Below are positions 1 to 5,651 of a stretch of DNA of 10,750 bases, in pieces (the stretch's first letter is position 1; the number at the start of each line of letters is the position of its first letter). Source of the stretch: Bacteroidetes bacterium UBA2234 (GTDB taxonomy: Bacteria > Bacteroidota > Bacteroidia > NS11-12g > UBA955); the NCBI GenBank assembly GCA_002347985.1, contig DDYM01000057.1:78810-89559 (forward strand), written 5' to 3'. Made by a program: the position numbers and the translations under genes. The notes under the pieces are model-generated. The model was not told where the DNA came from, did no database searches, and saw only the letters and a list, made by a program, of their open reading frames with translations.

Positions 1-620
1 GCGCTTCCGGGGACTGTGGTTCCGCTAAACTGATAAACATCGTCGTCGATGTTGTTTGGATCGTGTGATGTAATTCCTTTGTTGGAGGGATAAATTGCAT
101 TGCCATCTACAATGGTTGTAGACAGTTTGCTTTTCATCATAAACGAAGGTGCCAATCCAAACTGGAAGTAGTATTTCATATTTCCGATTTCATCGGTTTT
201 CATTTTGATGCTCAAAGGAATCTGGAGATACTGGGTGTTGTATTTGAAATTCACTTTGCCAGCGGCATAGGTTAAGGTATCAAATTTTCCTGTTGAACCC
301 GATTGAGGTACAATGTTTTTTAACTCCGTATTGCTTTTGGCCAAAACTGGAATCGTAGAAACAGATAATTCCGTTGCTAACCAATAATTTGTGCTTTTGA
401 ACATGGCGAAATCGGCCGTAACACCGTAGGAGAATCCTAAGCCTAAACCGTCGTTCGACATAGAACCTTTTTGGATGTTGATCCAGCTAAAATTGGGGCT
501 AACGCGCAATCCCATCTTCACGCTGGGGGCGGTTTGAGCAGTTAAATTTGCAAAACCTGCAAATAGCAAGGTAGCAGCTATGCCAAAAGTAGTGTTTCTT
601 TGTAGTTTCATACGTTTCAT
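1..620 (-). CDS. Outer-membrane beta-barrel protein, PorT-like (3' end outside window)
   Basis: The reading frame is open from ATG at 620-618 to the left edge, about 206 codons, so the C-terminal part is missing. A second in-frame ATG at 611-609 (MKLQRNTTFGIAATLLFAG...) is equally good and gives a typical signal peptide: basic n-region, hydrophobic core, and cleavage near LTAQ about 26 residues in. The mature part begins KMGLRVSPNFSWINIQKG and continues with alternating short strands (GLGFSYGVTADFAMF, YWLATELSVS, NTQYLQIPLSIKMKT, MKYYFQFGLAPSFMMKSK). This is the pattern of small outer-membrane beta-barrels of the PorT / OMP_b-brl_2 type in Bacteroidota, where YLQIPLxxKMKT followed by a G-rich strand is characteristic. 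PorT itself belongs to the type IX secretion / gliding machinery, but many relatives have unknown roles, so I give no symbol. It is divergent from gldB, and its upstream start codon overlaps the gldB start. A weak -7-like match (TACGATTG, minus strand) lies at 640-633. Confidence 0.8.
   Translation of the reverse strand, partial: MKRMKLQRNTTFGIAATLLFAGFANLTAQTAPSVKMGLRVSPNFSWINIQKGSMSNDGLGLGFSYGVTADFAMFKSTNYWLATELSVSTIPVLAKSNTELKNIVPQSGSTGKFDTLTYAAGKVNFKYNTQYLQIPLSIKMKTDEIGNMKYYFQFGLAPSFMMKSKLSTTIVDGNAIYPSNKGITSHDPNNIDDDVYQFSGTTVPGS
543..550 (+). promoter_or_regulatory. Candidate Bacteroidota -7 element (TAnnTTTG) for the gldB operon
   Basis: TAAATTTG is an exact match to the TAnnTTTG -7 consensus and points toward gldB from inside the divergent barrel gene. 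No TTG is visible at the expected -33 spacing of 19-21 bases, so the call is tentative. Transcription would begin near 555, giving a leader of about 60 bases to the ATG at 619. Confidence 0.35.
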
Positions 621-1677
621 GCAAAAAAACAACAATCGTACCATTAAGTGTAGTTGGATTTATCCCCTTTTTGTGGTGATTCTAATTTCTTGTACACCCA
701 AGAAGCAAGCGGCTCCGGTAAAATTGGAATATTCCGACTTTGCGATGGAGCTAGACGGCCTGCGCACCAAGGGCTGCGGTGCATCGGATGTAGTTGCTTT
801 GCGAAATAAATATGGTCGTTTTTTCTCCCTGTGGATGTATGAAGTGATGGATTTTGGTCGTTTCGGTCCCATTTCAGACACCGCGAGAGCTCAGTATTTG
901 CAGTATTGGTTGCTTCAAAATACGCCGGTATTTAGTGCAGTAAAATCGCACTATCTAAAAAATACCCAGTGGAAGTCGGATCTTGAGCAGGCTTGGGGCA
1001 ATTTGCAACAAGAAATCCCAGGAACGCCGCAAGCCAAAGTCTATGGCTATCTCTCTCAGTTTAGCAATTATAATACCTTCGTTGATACGGTAATCGATCC
1101 CAAATCCAAGGAACAAGAAATCATCCTCGCCTTTAGCGAAGAAATGTTTTTGAACGATACTTTTCCACCCTATGCATTGCTGGAAATGCCTCCGTTTTTT
1201 AATCGATACAACGGCAGCGACCAAGTGGCTTCTCAGTTGATGTGGAATTACCTTAAAATGCGATTTGAGCCCACGCACAAACGAAGCAGTATGTTGGAGG
1301 AAATGATGTTTCAAGGGAAATTGTGGTATAGTCTGATGTCGCTTTTCCCCAATCGGAATCCTTGGGATTTGTTGGGCTATGATGAAGCCGAGTGGAAATG
1401 GATGATGAAGGAAGAGGGTCAGATCTGGAAGCATTTCTTGGATAACAAGTTGCTTTTTAGCACCAAATTCAACGATTACAAACGATATTTTGCTTTTGGC
1501 AATAAAACCTTTGGTGGTGGCGTGCCCGAAGACTGTCCGCCGTTGATAGGCAATTTCATTGGCATGCGCATCGCACAAACCTTTGCTACAAAAAACGATG
1601 CCAACCTCGATCAAATTTGGCGCAACACAAGCGCAAATCAATTTTTACAAGCATCTACCTATAATCCAATCAAATAA
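619..1677 (+). CDS. gldB: Gliding-motility lipoprotein GldB
   Basis: A 352-residue predicted lipoprotein. The frame is open from ATG 580, but I chose ATG 619 because MQKNNNRTIKCSWIYPLF followed by VVILISC makes a compact type II signal peptide with lipobox LISC, lipidated at Cys25; the 580 start adds 13 residues before the n-region. The body matches the GldB family: an acidic/aromatic N-terminal part, a central FPPYALLEMPPFFNRYN segment, SSMLEEMMFQGKLWY, then LGYDEAEWKWMMKEEGQIW and a C-terminal PPLIGNFIGMRIAQTF and ASTYNPIK. In Flavobacterium johnsoniae GldB is an essential gliding lipoprotein. From memory, the family is distantly related to DUF2268 proteins that carry HExxH, and the MLEEMMFQG segment probably sits where that motif would be, so no zinc-protease function is expected (inference). 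It is the first gene of a five-gene run, 8 bases before a thioesterase. No gldC is seen in the window. No Shine-Dalgarno sequence. Confidence 0.8.
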   Translation: MQKNNNRTIKCSWIYPLFVVILISCTPKKQAAPVKLEYSDFAMELDGLRTKGCGASDVVALRNKYGRFFSLWMYEVMDFGRFGPISDTARAQYLQYWLLQNTPVFSAVKSHYLKNTQWKSDLEQAWGNLQQEIPGTPQAKVYGYLSQFSNYNTFVDTVIDPKSKEQEIILAFSEEMFLNDTFPPYALLEMPPFFNRYNGSDQVASQLMWNYLKMRFEPTHKRSSMLEEMMFQGKLWYSLMSLFPNRNPWDLLGYDEAEWKWMMKEEGQIWKHFLDNKLLFSTKFNDYKRYFAFGNKTFGGGVPEDCPPLIGNFIGMRIAQTFATKNDANLDQIWRNTSANQFLQASTYNPIK

Positions 1678-1685
1678 GAATTATT

Positions 1686-2141
1686 ATGAACCAAGAATTA
1701 ATGTCGTATATGGCGGCTCGACTCAAAGAGAACCAGTTTATTCAGTTTATTGGGTTGGAGTTGACAGATATCGATACGCATTTTGCGGCGATGGAGTTGA
1801 ATATTAAGCCTCATCACATGCAACACACCGGTTTTACCCATGGCGGTGTTACAGCAACCATTTGTGATGTCACCACGGGAATTGCGGCCTACACGGCAAT
1901 CTTTAGCAAAGGGAATACCGCGAAAAATGTTGTAACGGTAGACTTGAAGGTTTCCTACGTGAATCCCTCGGTTTCAAGCAAAATTCGCTCAACAGGGAAG
2001 GTGACCAAAGCCGGTCAGAATTTGATGTTTTGTGAAGGTCAAGTGTTCGACGTATTTGAAGATGGGTCGGAAAAATTGGTGGCCACTGCCGTTTCAATTA
2101 TGGCTGTAATTGATGCCCCGTTAAAATCAACTGTTGTTTAA
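1686..2141 (+). CDS. PaaI-family hotdog-fold acyl-CoA thioesterase
   Basis: A 151-residue protein of usual length for the PaaI / YdiI thioesterase family, which hydrolyses acyl- or aryl-CoA thioesters in the cytoplasm. The diagnostic block is HTGFTHGGVTATICDVTTG: His52-Gly53-Gly54 at the start of the long hotdog helix and Asp61 at the position of the acidic residue that activates water. The C-terminal half carries the conserved strands VVTVDLKVSYVNPS and MFCEGQVFDV. ATG 1686 follows the gldB stop by 8 bases, so cotranscription is likely. No Shine-Dalgarno is seen, as is usual in Bacteroidota. The substrate cannot be inferred: nothing nearby encodes a phenylacetate or menaquinone pathway. Ring-hydroxylated aryl-CoA or medium-chain acyl-CoA are both possible. 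Confidence 0.85.
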   Translation: MNQELMSYMAARLKENQFIQFIGLELTDIDTHFAAMELNIKPHHMQHTGFTHGGVTATICDVTTGIAAYTAIFSKGNTAKNVVTVDLKVSYVNPSVSSKIRSTGKVTKAGQNLMFCEGQVFDVFEDGSEKLVATAVSIMAVIDAPLKSTVV

Positions 2142-2163
2142 TAAGCATTAATATCGCATTGAA

Positions 2164-2904
2164 ATGTCGGTAGAATATAGAAAAGTACTTTACGCCAATT
2201 ACCATACTACACAGAGTGGTAGGGCTTCGTTGACATCGGCTGAGGCGTTGTTTAAGCGCGAGAAAAGGCAGTTTGAATTAGAGGTTTTGCCTTTGTTACA
2301 TGCTGTTTCCAAATCGGCCCGAATTTTTGATATGGGATGCGGCAGCGGTAGTCTGTTAAAGGGCTTAAAGGAAGCGGGTTATACCAATGTGATAGGAATG
2401 GATTTGAGTGAGGAGCAAGTGACGATGGCCCATGGTTTTGGCGTATCGGAGGTGGTGTTGGGCGATGCGATGCACTATTTCCGGAATTCGGAAGAGCAGT
2501 TTGATGTCATTACGGGCATGGACATCATCGAACATTTCACCAAAGACGAGTTGGTGGAGTTGTTGCAGTTGATCCAAAGCAAGTTGAAAAAGGGCGGCAT
2601 GGCGATATTTAGGACACCCAATATGGATGCGCCGATTGCTACGGCATTTGCAATTGGAGATTTTACCCACGAAAATTACTTGAATTCAAGTTCGGCCGAG
2701 CAAGTGATGCTGTCGTGCGGTTTTGGAGATGTGAGGGTTAAAGGGAGTTTTATGCGGGTGAATGGTTTTTTGAAAGAAGGGATTCGCAGCCTATTGTATC
2801 GGATTATGAGTTTTCGATTGAAGCTTCAATTGTTTGCAACGGCGCGGAGCACCCAGAAGGTGTTATTTACTCCCAATTTAATTATCATTGGCGTTAAATC
2901 TTAG
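2164..2904 (+). CDS. Class I SAM-dependent methyltransferase
   Basis: A 246-residue Rossmann-fold methyltransferase of the UbiG/UbiE-like Methyltransf_11/23 group. Motif I is IFDMGCGSGSLL (Asp56, Gly58, Gly60, Gly62). The acidic residue that binds the SAM ribose is Asp80 in VIGMDLSEEQ. Motif II is DVITGMDIIEHF at about 114-125, followed by the post-core strand GGMAIFRTPNMDAP. After that comes FTHENYLNSSSAEQVMLSCGF, a pattern common in methyltransferases of polysaccharide and lipid-linked pathways. The acceptor is not deducible. The gene begins 22 bases after the thioesterase and ends 17 bases before the dehydrogenase. The hydrophobic C-terminal stretch is too interrupted by charged residues to be a clear membrane segment. 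Confidence 0.85.
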   Translation: MSVEYRKVLYANYHTTQSGRASLTSAEALFKREKRQFELEVLPLLHAVSKSARIFDMGCGSGSLLKGLKEAGYTNVIGMDLSEEQVTMAHGFGVSEVVLGDAMHYFRNSEEQFDVITGMDIIEHFTKDELVELLQLIQSKLKKGGMAIFRTPNMDAPIATAFAIGDFTHENYLNSSSAEQVMLSCGFGDVRVKGSFMRVNGFLKEGIRSLLYRIMSFRLKLQLFATARSTQKVLFTPNLIIIGVKS

Positions 2905-2905
2905 T

Positions 2906-2910
2906 AGGAG
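2906..2910 (+). promoter_or_regulatory. Shine-Dalgarno-like AGGAG before the SDR gene
   Basis: AGGAG directly follows the methyltransferase stop and lies 11 bases before ATG 2922. It is the clearest Shine-Dalgarno-like sequence in the window, where the other starts have none. Spacing is slightly long, so function is uncertain. Confidence 0.35.
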
Positions 2911-2921
2911 TATTTGATCAA

Positions 2922-3704
2922 ATGGAAAATAGTCAAGTGAAAAAAATTGCTTGTGTTACAGGTGCAAGCAGCGGCATTGGATACGCTACGGCGAAGGAAT
3001 TGGCAACGTTGGGGTATGATATCATCGCAGTTGCCAGAAGGATGGATCGGTTGAAAGAATTGGAGGAAGATCTCAATCAAAATCCTGAAACTTCGGACAG
3101 CAGGGTGTATTTGGCAGAATTGGATGTTCGCAACAAAATGGAAGTGCAGGCGTTTTACGATGCTTTGCCCGAAGATTGGAAAGCTATTGATGTATTGGTG
3201 AACAATGCAGGTTTGGCAAAAGGGCTTTCCAAATTTTACGAGGGTGATACAGATCATTGGGATCAAATGATCGACACCAACATTAAGGGCCTTTTGTATG
3301 TGAGTAGAACTGTGACACCAGGAATGATTTCACGCGGAAAGGGTCATATCATTAATATCGGATCGATTGCCGGCAAGGAAGTGTACGACAACGGAAATGT
3401 TTACTGCGGGACAAAGTTTGCGGTAGATGCGATTACCAAAAGTATGCGATTGGAATTGGCGGTGCACGATGTAAAGGTGACGGGCATTCATCCCGGTGCG
3501 GTTGAAACAGAATTTAGTATCGTACGATTTGATGGCGACGAGGATAGGGCGAAAACGGTTTATCAGGGTTACGAGAATTTGGTAGCGGAGGATATTGCGG
3601 AGGCCATTGGTTTTGTAGTGACGAGAAAGCCGCATGTAAACGTAAACGACATGGTAGTGATGCCGATGGCGCAAGCGGTTGCGGGTGTGATTATCAGGAA
3701 GTAG
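2922..3704 (+). CDS. Short-chain dehydrogenase/reductase (YdfG-like)
   Basis: A 260-residue classical SDR, expected to be a cytoplasmic NAD(P)-dependent oxidoreductase. The cofactor motif is TGASSGIG at 13-20. VARRMDRL at about 37-44 puts two arginines just after the second beta strand, which usually favours NADP(H). NNAG is at 94-97, and the catalytic tetrad is Asn120, Ser148, Tyr161 and Lys165 (YCGTK). IHPGAVETEFS at 189-199 is the post-catalytic PG motif. The overall pattern, including VLVNNAGLAKG and HPGAVETEFSxVRFxGD, resembles E. coli YdfG (3-hydroxy acid / L-allo-threonine dehydrogenase, malonic semialdehyde reductase) more than FabG. Exact substrate is an inference. Fourth gene of the operon, 16 bases before the SUI1 gene. 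Confidence 0.88.
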   Translation: MENSQVKKIACVTGASSGIGYATAKELATLGYDIIAVARRMDRLKELEEDLNQNPETSDSRVYLAELDVRNKMEVQAFYDALPEDWKAIDVLVNNAGLAKGLSKFYEGDTDHWDQMIDTNIKGLLYVSRTVTPGMISRGKGHIINIGSIAGKEVYDNGNVYCGTKFAVDAITKSMRLELAVHDVKVTGIHPGAVETEFSIVRFDGDEDRAKTVYQGYENLVAEDIAEAIGFVVTRKPHVNVNDMVVMPMAQAVAGVIIRK

Positions 3705-3720
3705 TTAACTTGTTGATTGT

Positions 3721-4050
3721 ATGAGCAATAAGAATAAAAATAAATCCGGCGTAGTTTATAGCACCAATCCCGATTTCCATTACAACGATTCTGATAGCCA
3801 GGAACAGGATACCTTGCCAGTAGCCCAGCAGAAATTGTACGTAAGAAGGGAAGTTCGCAATGGCAAACCCTGTGTTGTGATAAAAGAGTTTGTGGGCAGT
3901 GCAGACGATTTGAAATCGCTGGAAAAATCTCTAAAATCGCATTGCGGAGTGGGCGGGAGTGCAAAAGATGGCGATATAATCATTCAAGGCGATTTGCATG
4001 CCAAGGTGAAGTCGTACTTGGAAGGCAAAGGCTACAAAACCAAGGGGTAA
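3721..4050 (+). CDS. SUI1/YciH-type translation initiation factor
   Basis: A 109-residue protein with a SUI1 (eIF1-like) domain. The N-terminal third (to about residue 35) is polar and rich in Asn, Ser, Asp and Gln and looks disordered. The domain follows from KLYVRREVRNGKPCVVIKEF, then the hallmark LKSHCGVGGSAKDGDIIIQG and a basic C-terminal end (KVKSYLEGKGYKTKG). In E. coli YciH, members of this family bind the 30S subunit and affect start-codon fidelity; the role in Bacteroidota is untested as far as I know. Last gene of the plus-strand operon, facing msrA tail to tail with 64 bases between the stops. I see no convincing hairpin terminator in that gap. Confidence 0.9.
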   Translation: MSNKNKNKSGVVYSTNPDFHYNDSDSQEQDTLPVAQQKLYVRREVRNGKPCVVIKEFVGSADDLKSLEKSLKSHCGVGGSAKDGDIIIQGDLHAKVKSYLEGKGYKTKG

Positions 4051-4114
4051 CCACTTGCATTGGTATAAAAGTCAGAGGCGGTGTTTTGAATCCAGGGAAG
4101 CGAGATGATAGAAA

Positions 4115-4786
4115 TTACTTGTCTGATTTCAATAGGTCGGCAAAGTACTTTTTGAATTTCTCTACTTTTTCGCTCACCACATACACACAGTATTGATTTT
4201 CAGGGTTGTTTGCATAGTAATCTTGGTGGTAGTCTTCTGCGGGCCAGTAATTCGATAAGGGTAGGATTTCGGTCACTACTTTGCCATCGGCCGCCCACAA
4301 ACCACTTTCTTCCACGGCTGTTTTACTGGCCCGCGCAATGCGTTCCTGTTCTTCGTTCATGAAATAAATACCGCTGCGATATTGGGTCCCAACGTCATTT
4401 CCCTGACGATTGAGCGTAGTTGGGTTGTGTACTCGCCAAAAAACTTCCAAAATTTGGGGGTAGGAGGTTACGGTTTTGTCGAAGTAAATCTTAGCCACTT
4501 CAGCGTGGCCTGTATTTCCGTTGCAAACTTCTTTATAAGTTGGATTTTTTACCGTGCCATTAGAGTAGCCTGATTCAACATTTACGATGCCAATCATTCT
4601 GCGATAAACAGCGTCCATGCACCAGAAACAGCCACCGGCAATTACACAAGAGTCGAGATTTTGAGGTTCTACGTGAGTCATTTCGTTCGAGGGATTTTTT
4701 GTTTGATGAGATTTTTTTGGTACTTGCGTGCATCCAATCAGAGGGATGGCACAAAGAATGGGTATAATAAAATCAATGGGCTTCAT
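4115..4786 (-). CDS. msrA: Lipoprotein peptide-methionine (S)-S-oxide reductase MsrA
   Basis: Reduces S-methionine sulfoxide in proteins back to methionine. I chose ATG 4786-4784 (223 residues) over ATG 4810 because MKPIDFIIPILCAIPLIGC is a type II signal peptide with lipobox LIGC, lipidated at Cys19. The enzyme would then be membrane-anchored outside the cytoplasm. After a polar linker the MsrA domain begins at about residue 45: catalytic Cys53 in GGCFWC, with Cys56 of the same motif a possible second redox cysteine, then VNVESGYSNG, TGHAEVAKIYFD and the family signature YWPAEDYHQDYY near the C-terminal end. No MsrB domain is fused. The start lies inside the 3' end of the PAP2 gene (14-base overlap), which points to cotranscription and perhaps coupled translation. 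No Shine-Dalgarno sequence is visible. Confidence 0.92.
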   Translation of the reverse strand: MKPIDFIIPILCAIPLIGCTQVPKKSHQTKNPSNEMTHVEPQNLDSCVIAGGCFWCMDAVYRRMIGIVNVESGYSNGTVKNPTYKEVCNGNTGHAEVAKIYFDKTVTSYPQILEVFWRVHNPTTLNRQGNDVGTQYRSGIYFMNEEQERIARASKTAVEESGLWAADGKVVTEILPLSNYWPAEDYHQDYYANNPENQYCVYVVSEKVEKFKKYFADLLKSDK

Positions 4787-5465
4787 GGAGTTTGGTATTG
4801 ATGACAGCAACCGCTACGCCAACCAATATACCAGTAACAACATCGGAGGGATAATGTTTTCCCGCTGAAATTCGTAACACTGCCGTAGTTAAGGCGAGTC
4901 CACCAGCAGAATATGCAGCGGCTTTGCCCCAGGGGGACATGTTCGGTTGATTCAATGCCATAAGGATTGCGGAAGTTGCAGCGGTTGCTGTGATGGCACT
5001 GTGTCCACTAAAAAAGCTATAATGATCGTCGTTCTTGGTAGAAACAAACCCAGGAACTTGGGTGTAAGGACGATTTCTAAGTGCGAGCATTTTTACAGTT
5101 TGAGTGATATTTGCCGTGATCCATACATTTTGAACAGCGAGTTGAATGTATTGTGTTTGTTGATTTTGGGACAGGGCAAAAGTTACCATACTCGCGGCCA
5201 AGGCTGTTCCAAGTGCCATGCCATCCGAAACGTGTGCAATGTTTCCATTGTAGGATGTCCTAGCCGCATTGTCGATGAGTCCCACCTTCCAGCTGTTTCC
5301 TCCTGTTCTCACTTGATTTAATTGGTCGTTTAATAAAAAATTAACCCCCGTGTGGAGGATGCTTTCCGAAAAAATCACCTTGTTCAATGTGGGTTGCGGA
5401 ACCAAAAATTGGGCTTGGGAGTATTGATGGGTGCAGAAAATAATACACAATTTTAAAAGTGTCAT
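4773..5465 (-). CDS. Exported PAP2-superfamily phosphatase
   Basis: A 230-residue acid-phosphatase-like PAP2 protein. The frame is open back to ATG 5570, but ATG 5465 gives a normal signal peptide (MTLLKLCIIFCTHQYSQAQ, cleavage near residue 19), whereas the longer start adds 35 Asn/Lys-rich residues from AT-rich intergenic DNA. All three active-site motifs are present: KMLALRNRP (Lys125, Arg132, Pro133), SFFSGHS (Ser153-Gly154-His155) and RISAGKHYPSD (Arg198, His204, Asp208). Hydrophobic helices around 85-100, 155-175 and 183-198, plus ILVGVAVAVINTKL near the end, suggest membrane association. Family members dephosphorylate lipid phosphates such as undecaprenyl pyrophosphate or phosphatidate, or act as soluble periplasmic phosphatases; the substrate is not clear here. 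It overlaps msrA by 14 bases. Confidence 0.88.
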   Translation of the reverse strand: MTLLKLCIIFCTHQYSQAQFLVPQPTLNKVIFSESILHTGVNFLLNDQLNQVRTGGNSWKVGLIDNAARTSYNGNIAHVSDGMALGTALAASMVTFALSQNQQTQYIQLAVQNVWITANITQTVKMLALRNRPYTQVPGFVSTKNDDHYSFFSGHSAITATAATSAILMALNQPNMSPWGKAAAYSAGGLALTTAVLRISAGKHYPSDVVTGILVGVAVAVINTKLHEAH

Positions 5466-5616
5466 ACCAACACTTTTTGTTTTCTTCGGATTGTTTAAAC
5501 TTATGAAATTCAATGGGTTGATTTTAATTTTATTGGGAAATAAATTCATTTTACTTGTGTGTAAGTTCATTTACAAAGAATTATTGATTGGCGAAGATAT
5601 CCGTGGTTACAATAAG

Positions 5617-5624
5617 TACCTTTG
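5617..5624 (+). promoter_or_regulatory. Bacteroidota -7 promoter element (TACCTTTG) for pckA
   Basis: An exact match to TAnnTTTG, 27 bases before the pckA ATG at 5652. Transcription would start near 5629, giving a leader of about 23 bases. This places the upstream ATG at 5622 outside the transcript and supports the 5652 start. No TTG stands at the ideal -33 spacing; the nearest, at 5588-5590, is several bases too far. Confidence 0.55.
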
Positions 5625-5630
5625 CAAACT

Positions 5631-5638
5631 CAAAGTTA
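5631..5638 (-). promoter_or_regulatory. Candidate opposed -7 element (TAACTTTG) for the PAP2-msrA pair
   Basis: On the minus strand this reads TAACTTTG, an exact TAnnTTTG match pointing toward the PAP2 gene. It lies six bases from the pckA -7 element and forms a near-perfect inverted repeat with it (7 of 8 positions). The leader to ATG 5465 would be about 160 bases. No clear -33 element is seen, so function is uncertain. Confidence 0.3.
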
Positions 5639-5651
5639 TTTCATTTATAGC

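Noticed and set aside
955..1641. Long open frame on the minus strand (228 codons) inside gldB
   Set aside because: It lies wholly opposite a recognised gldB, its translation is rich in Phe, Ile, His and Lys with no family pattern, and it looks like a codon-bias shadow.
3569..3964. 131-codon minus-strand frame across the SDR-SUI1 junction
   Set aside because: It spans two well-supported plus-strand genes and shows no coherent protein features.
619..4050. The thioesterase-methyltransferase-SDR cluster considered as a small biosynthetic gene cluster
   Set aside because: There is no synthase, ligase, carrier protein or transporter nearby, and the three families are common in housekeeping contexts.
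5466..5570. Longer PAP2 gene start at 5570
   Set aside because: The added 35 residues are Asn/Lys-rich, come from AT-rich intergenic DNA, and would bury the signal peptide that begins at 5465.
5622..5651. Upstream ATG for pckA at 5622
   Set aside because: It overlaps the -7 promoter element TACCTTTG, so it is unlikely to be transcribed; the family N-terminus fits ATG 5652.
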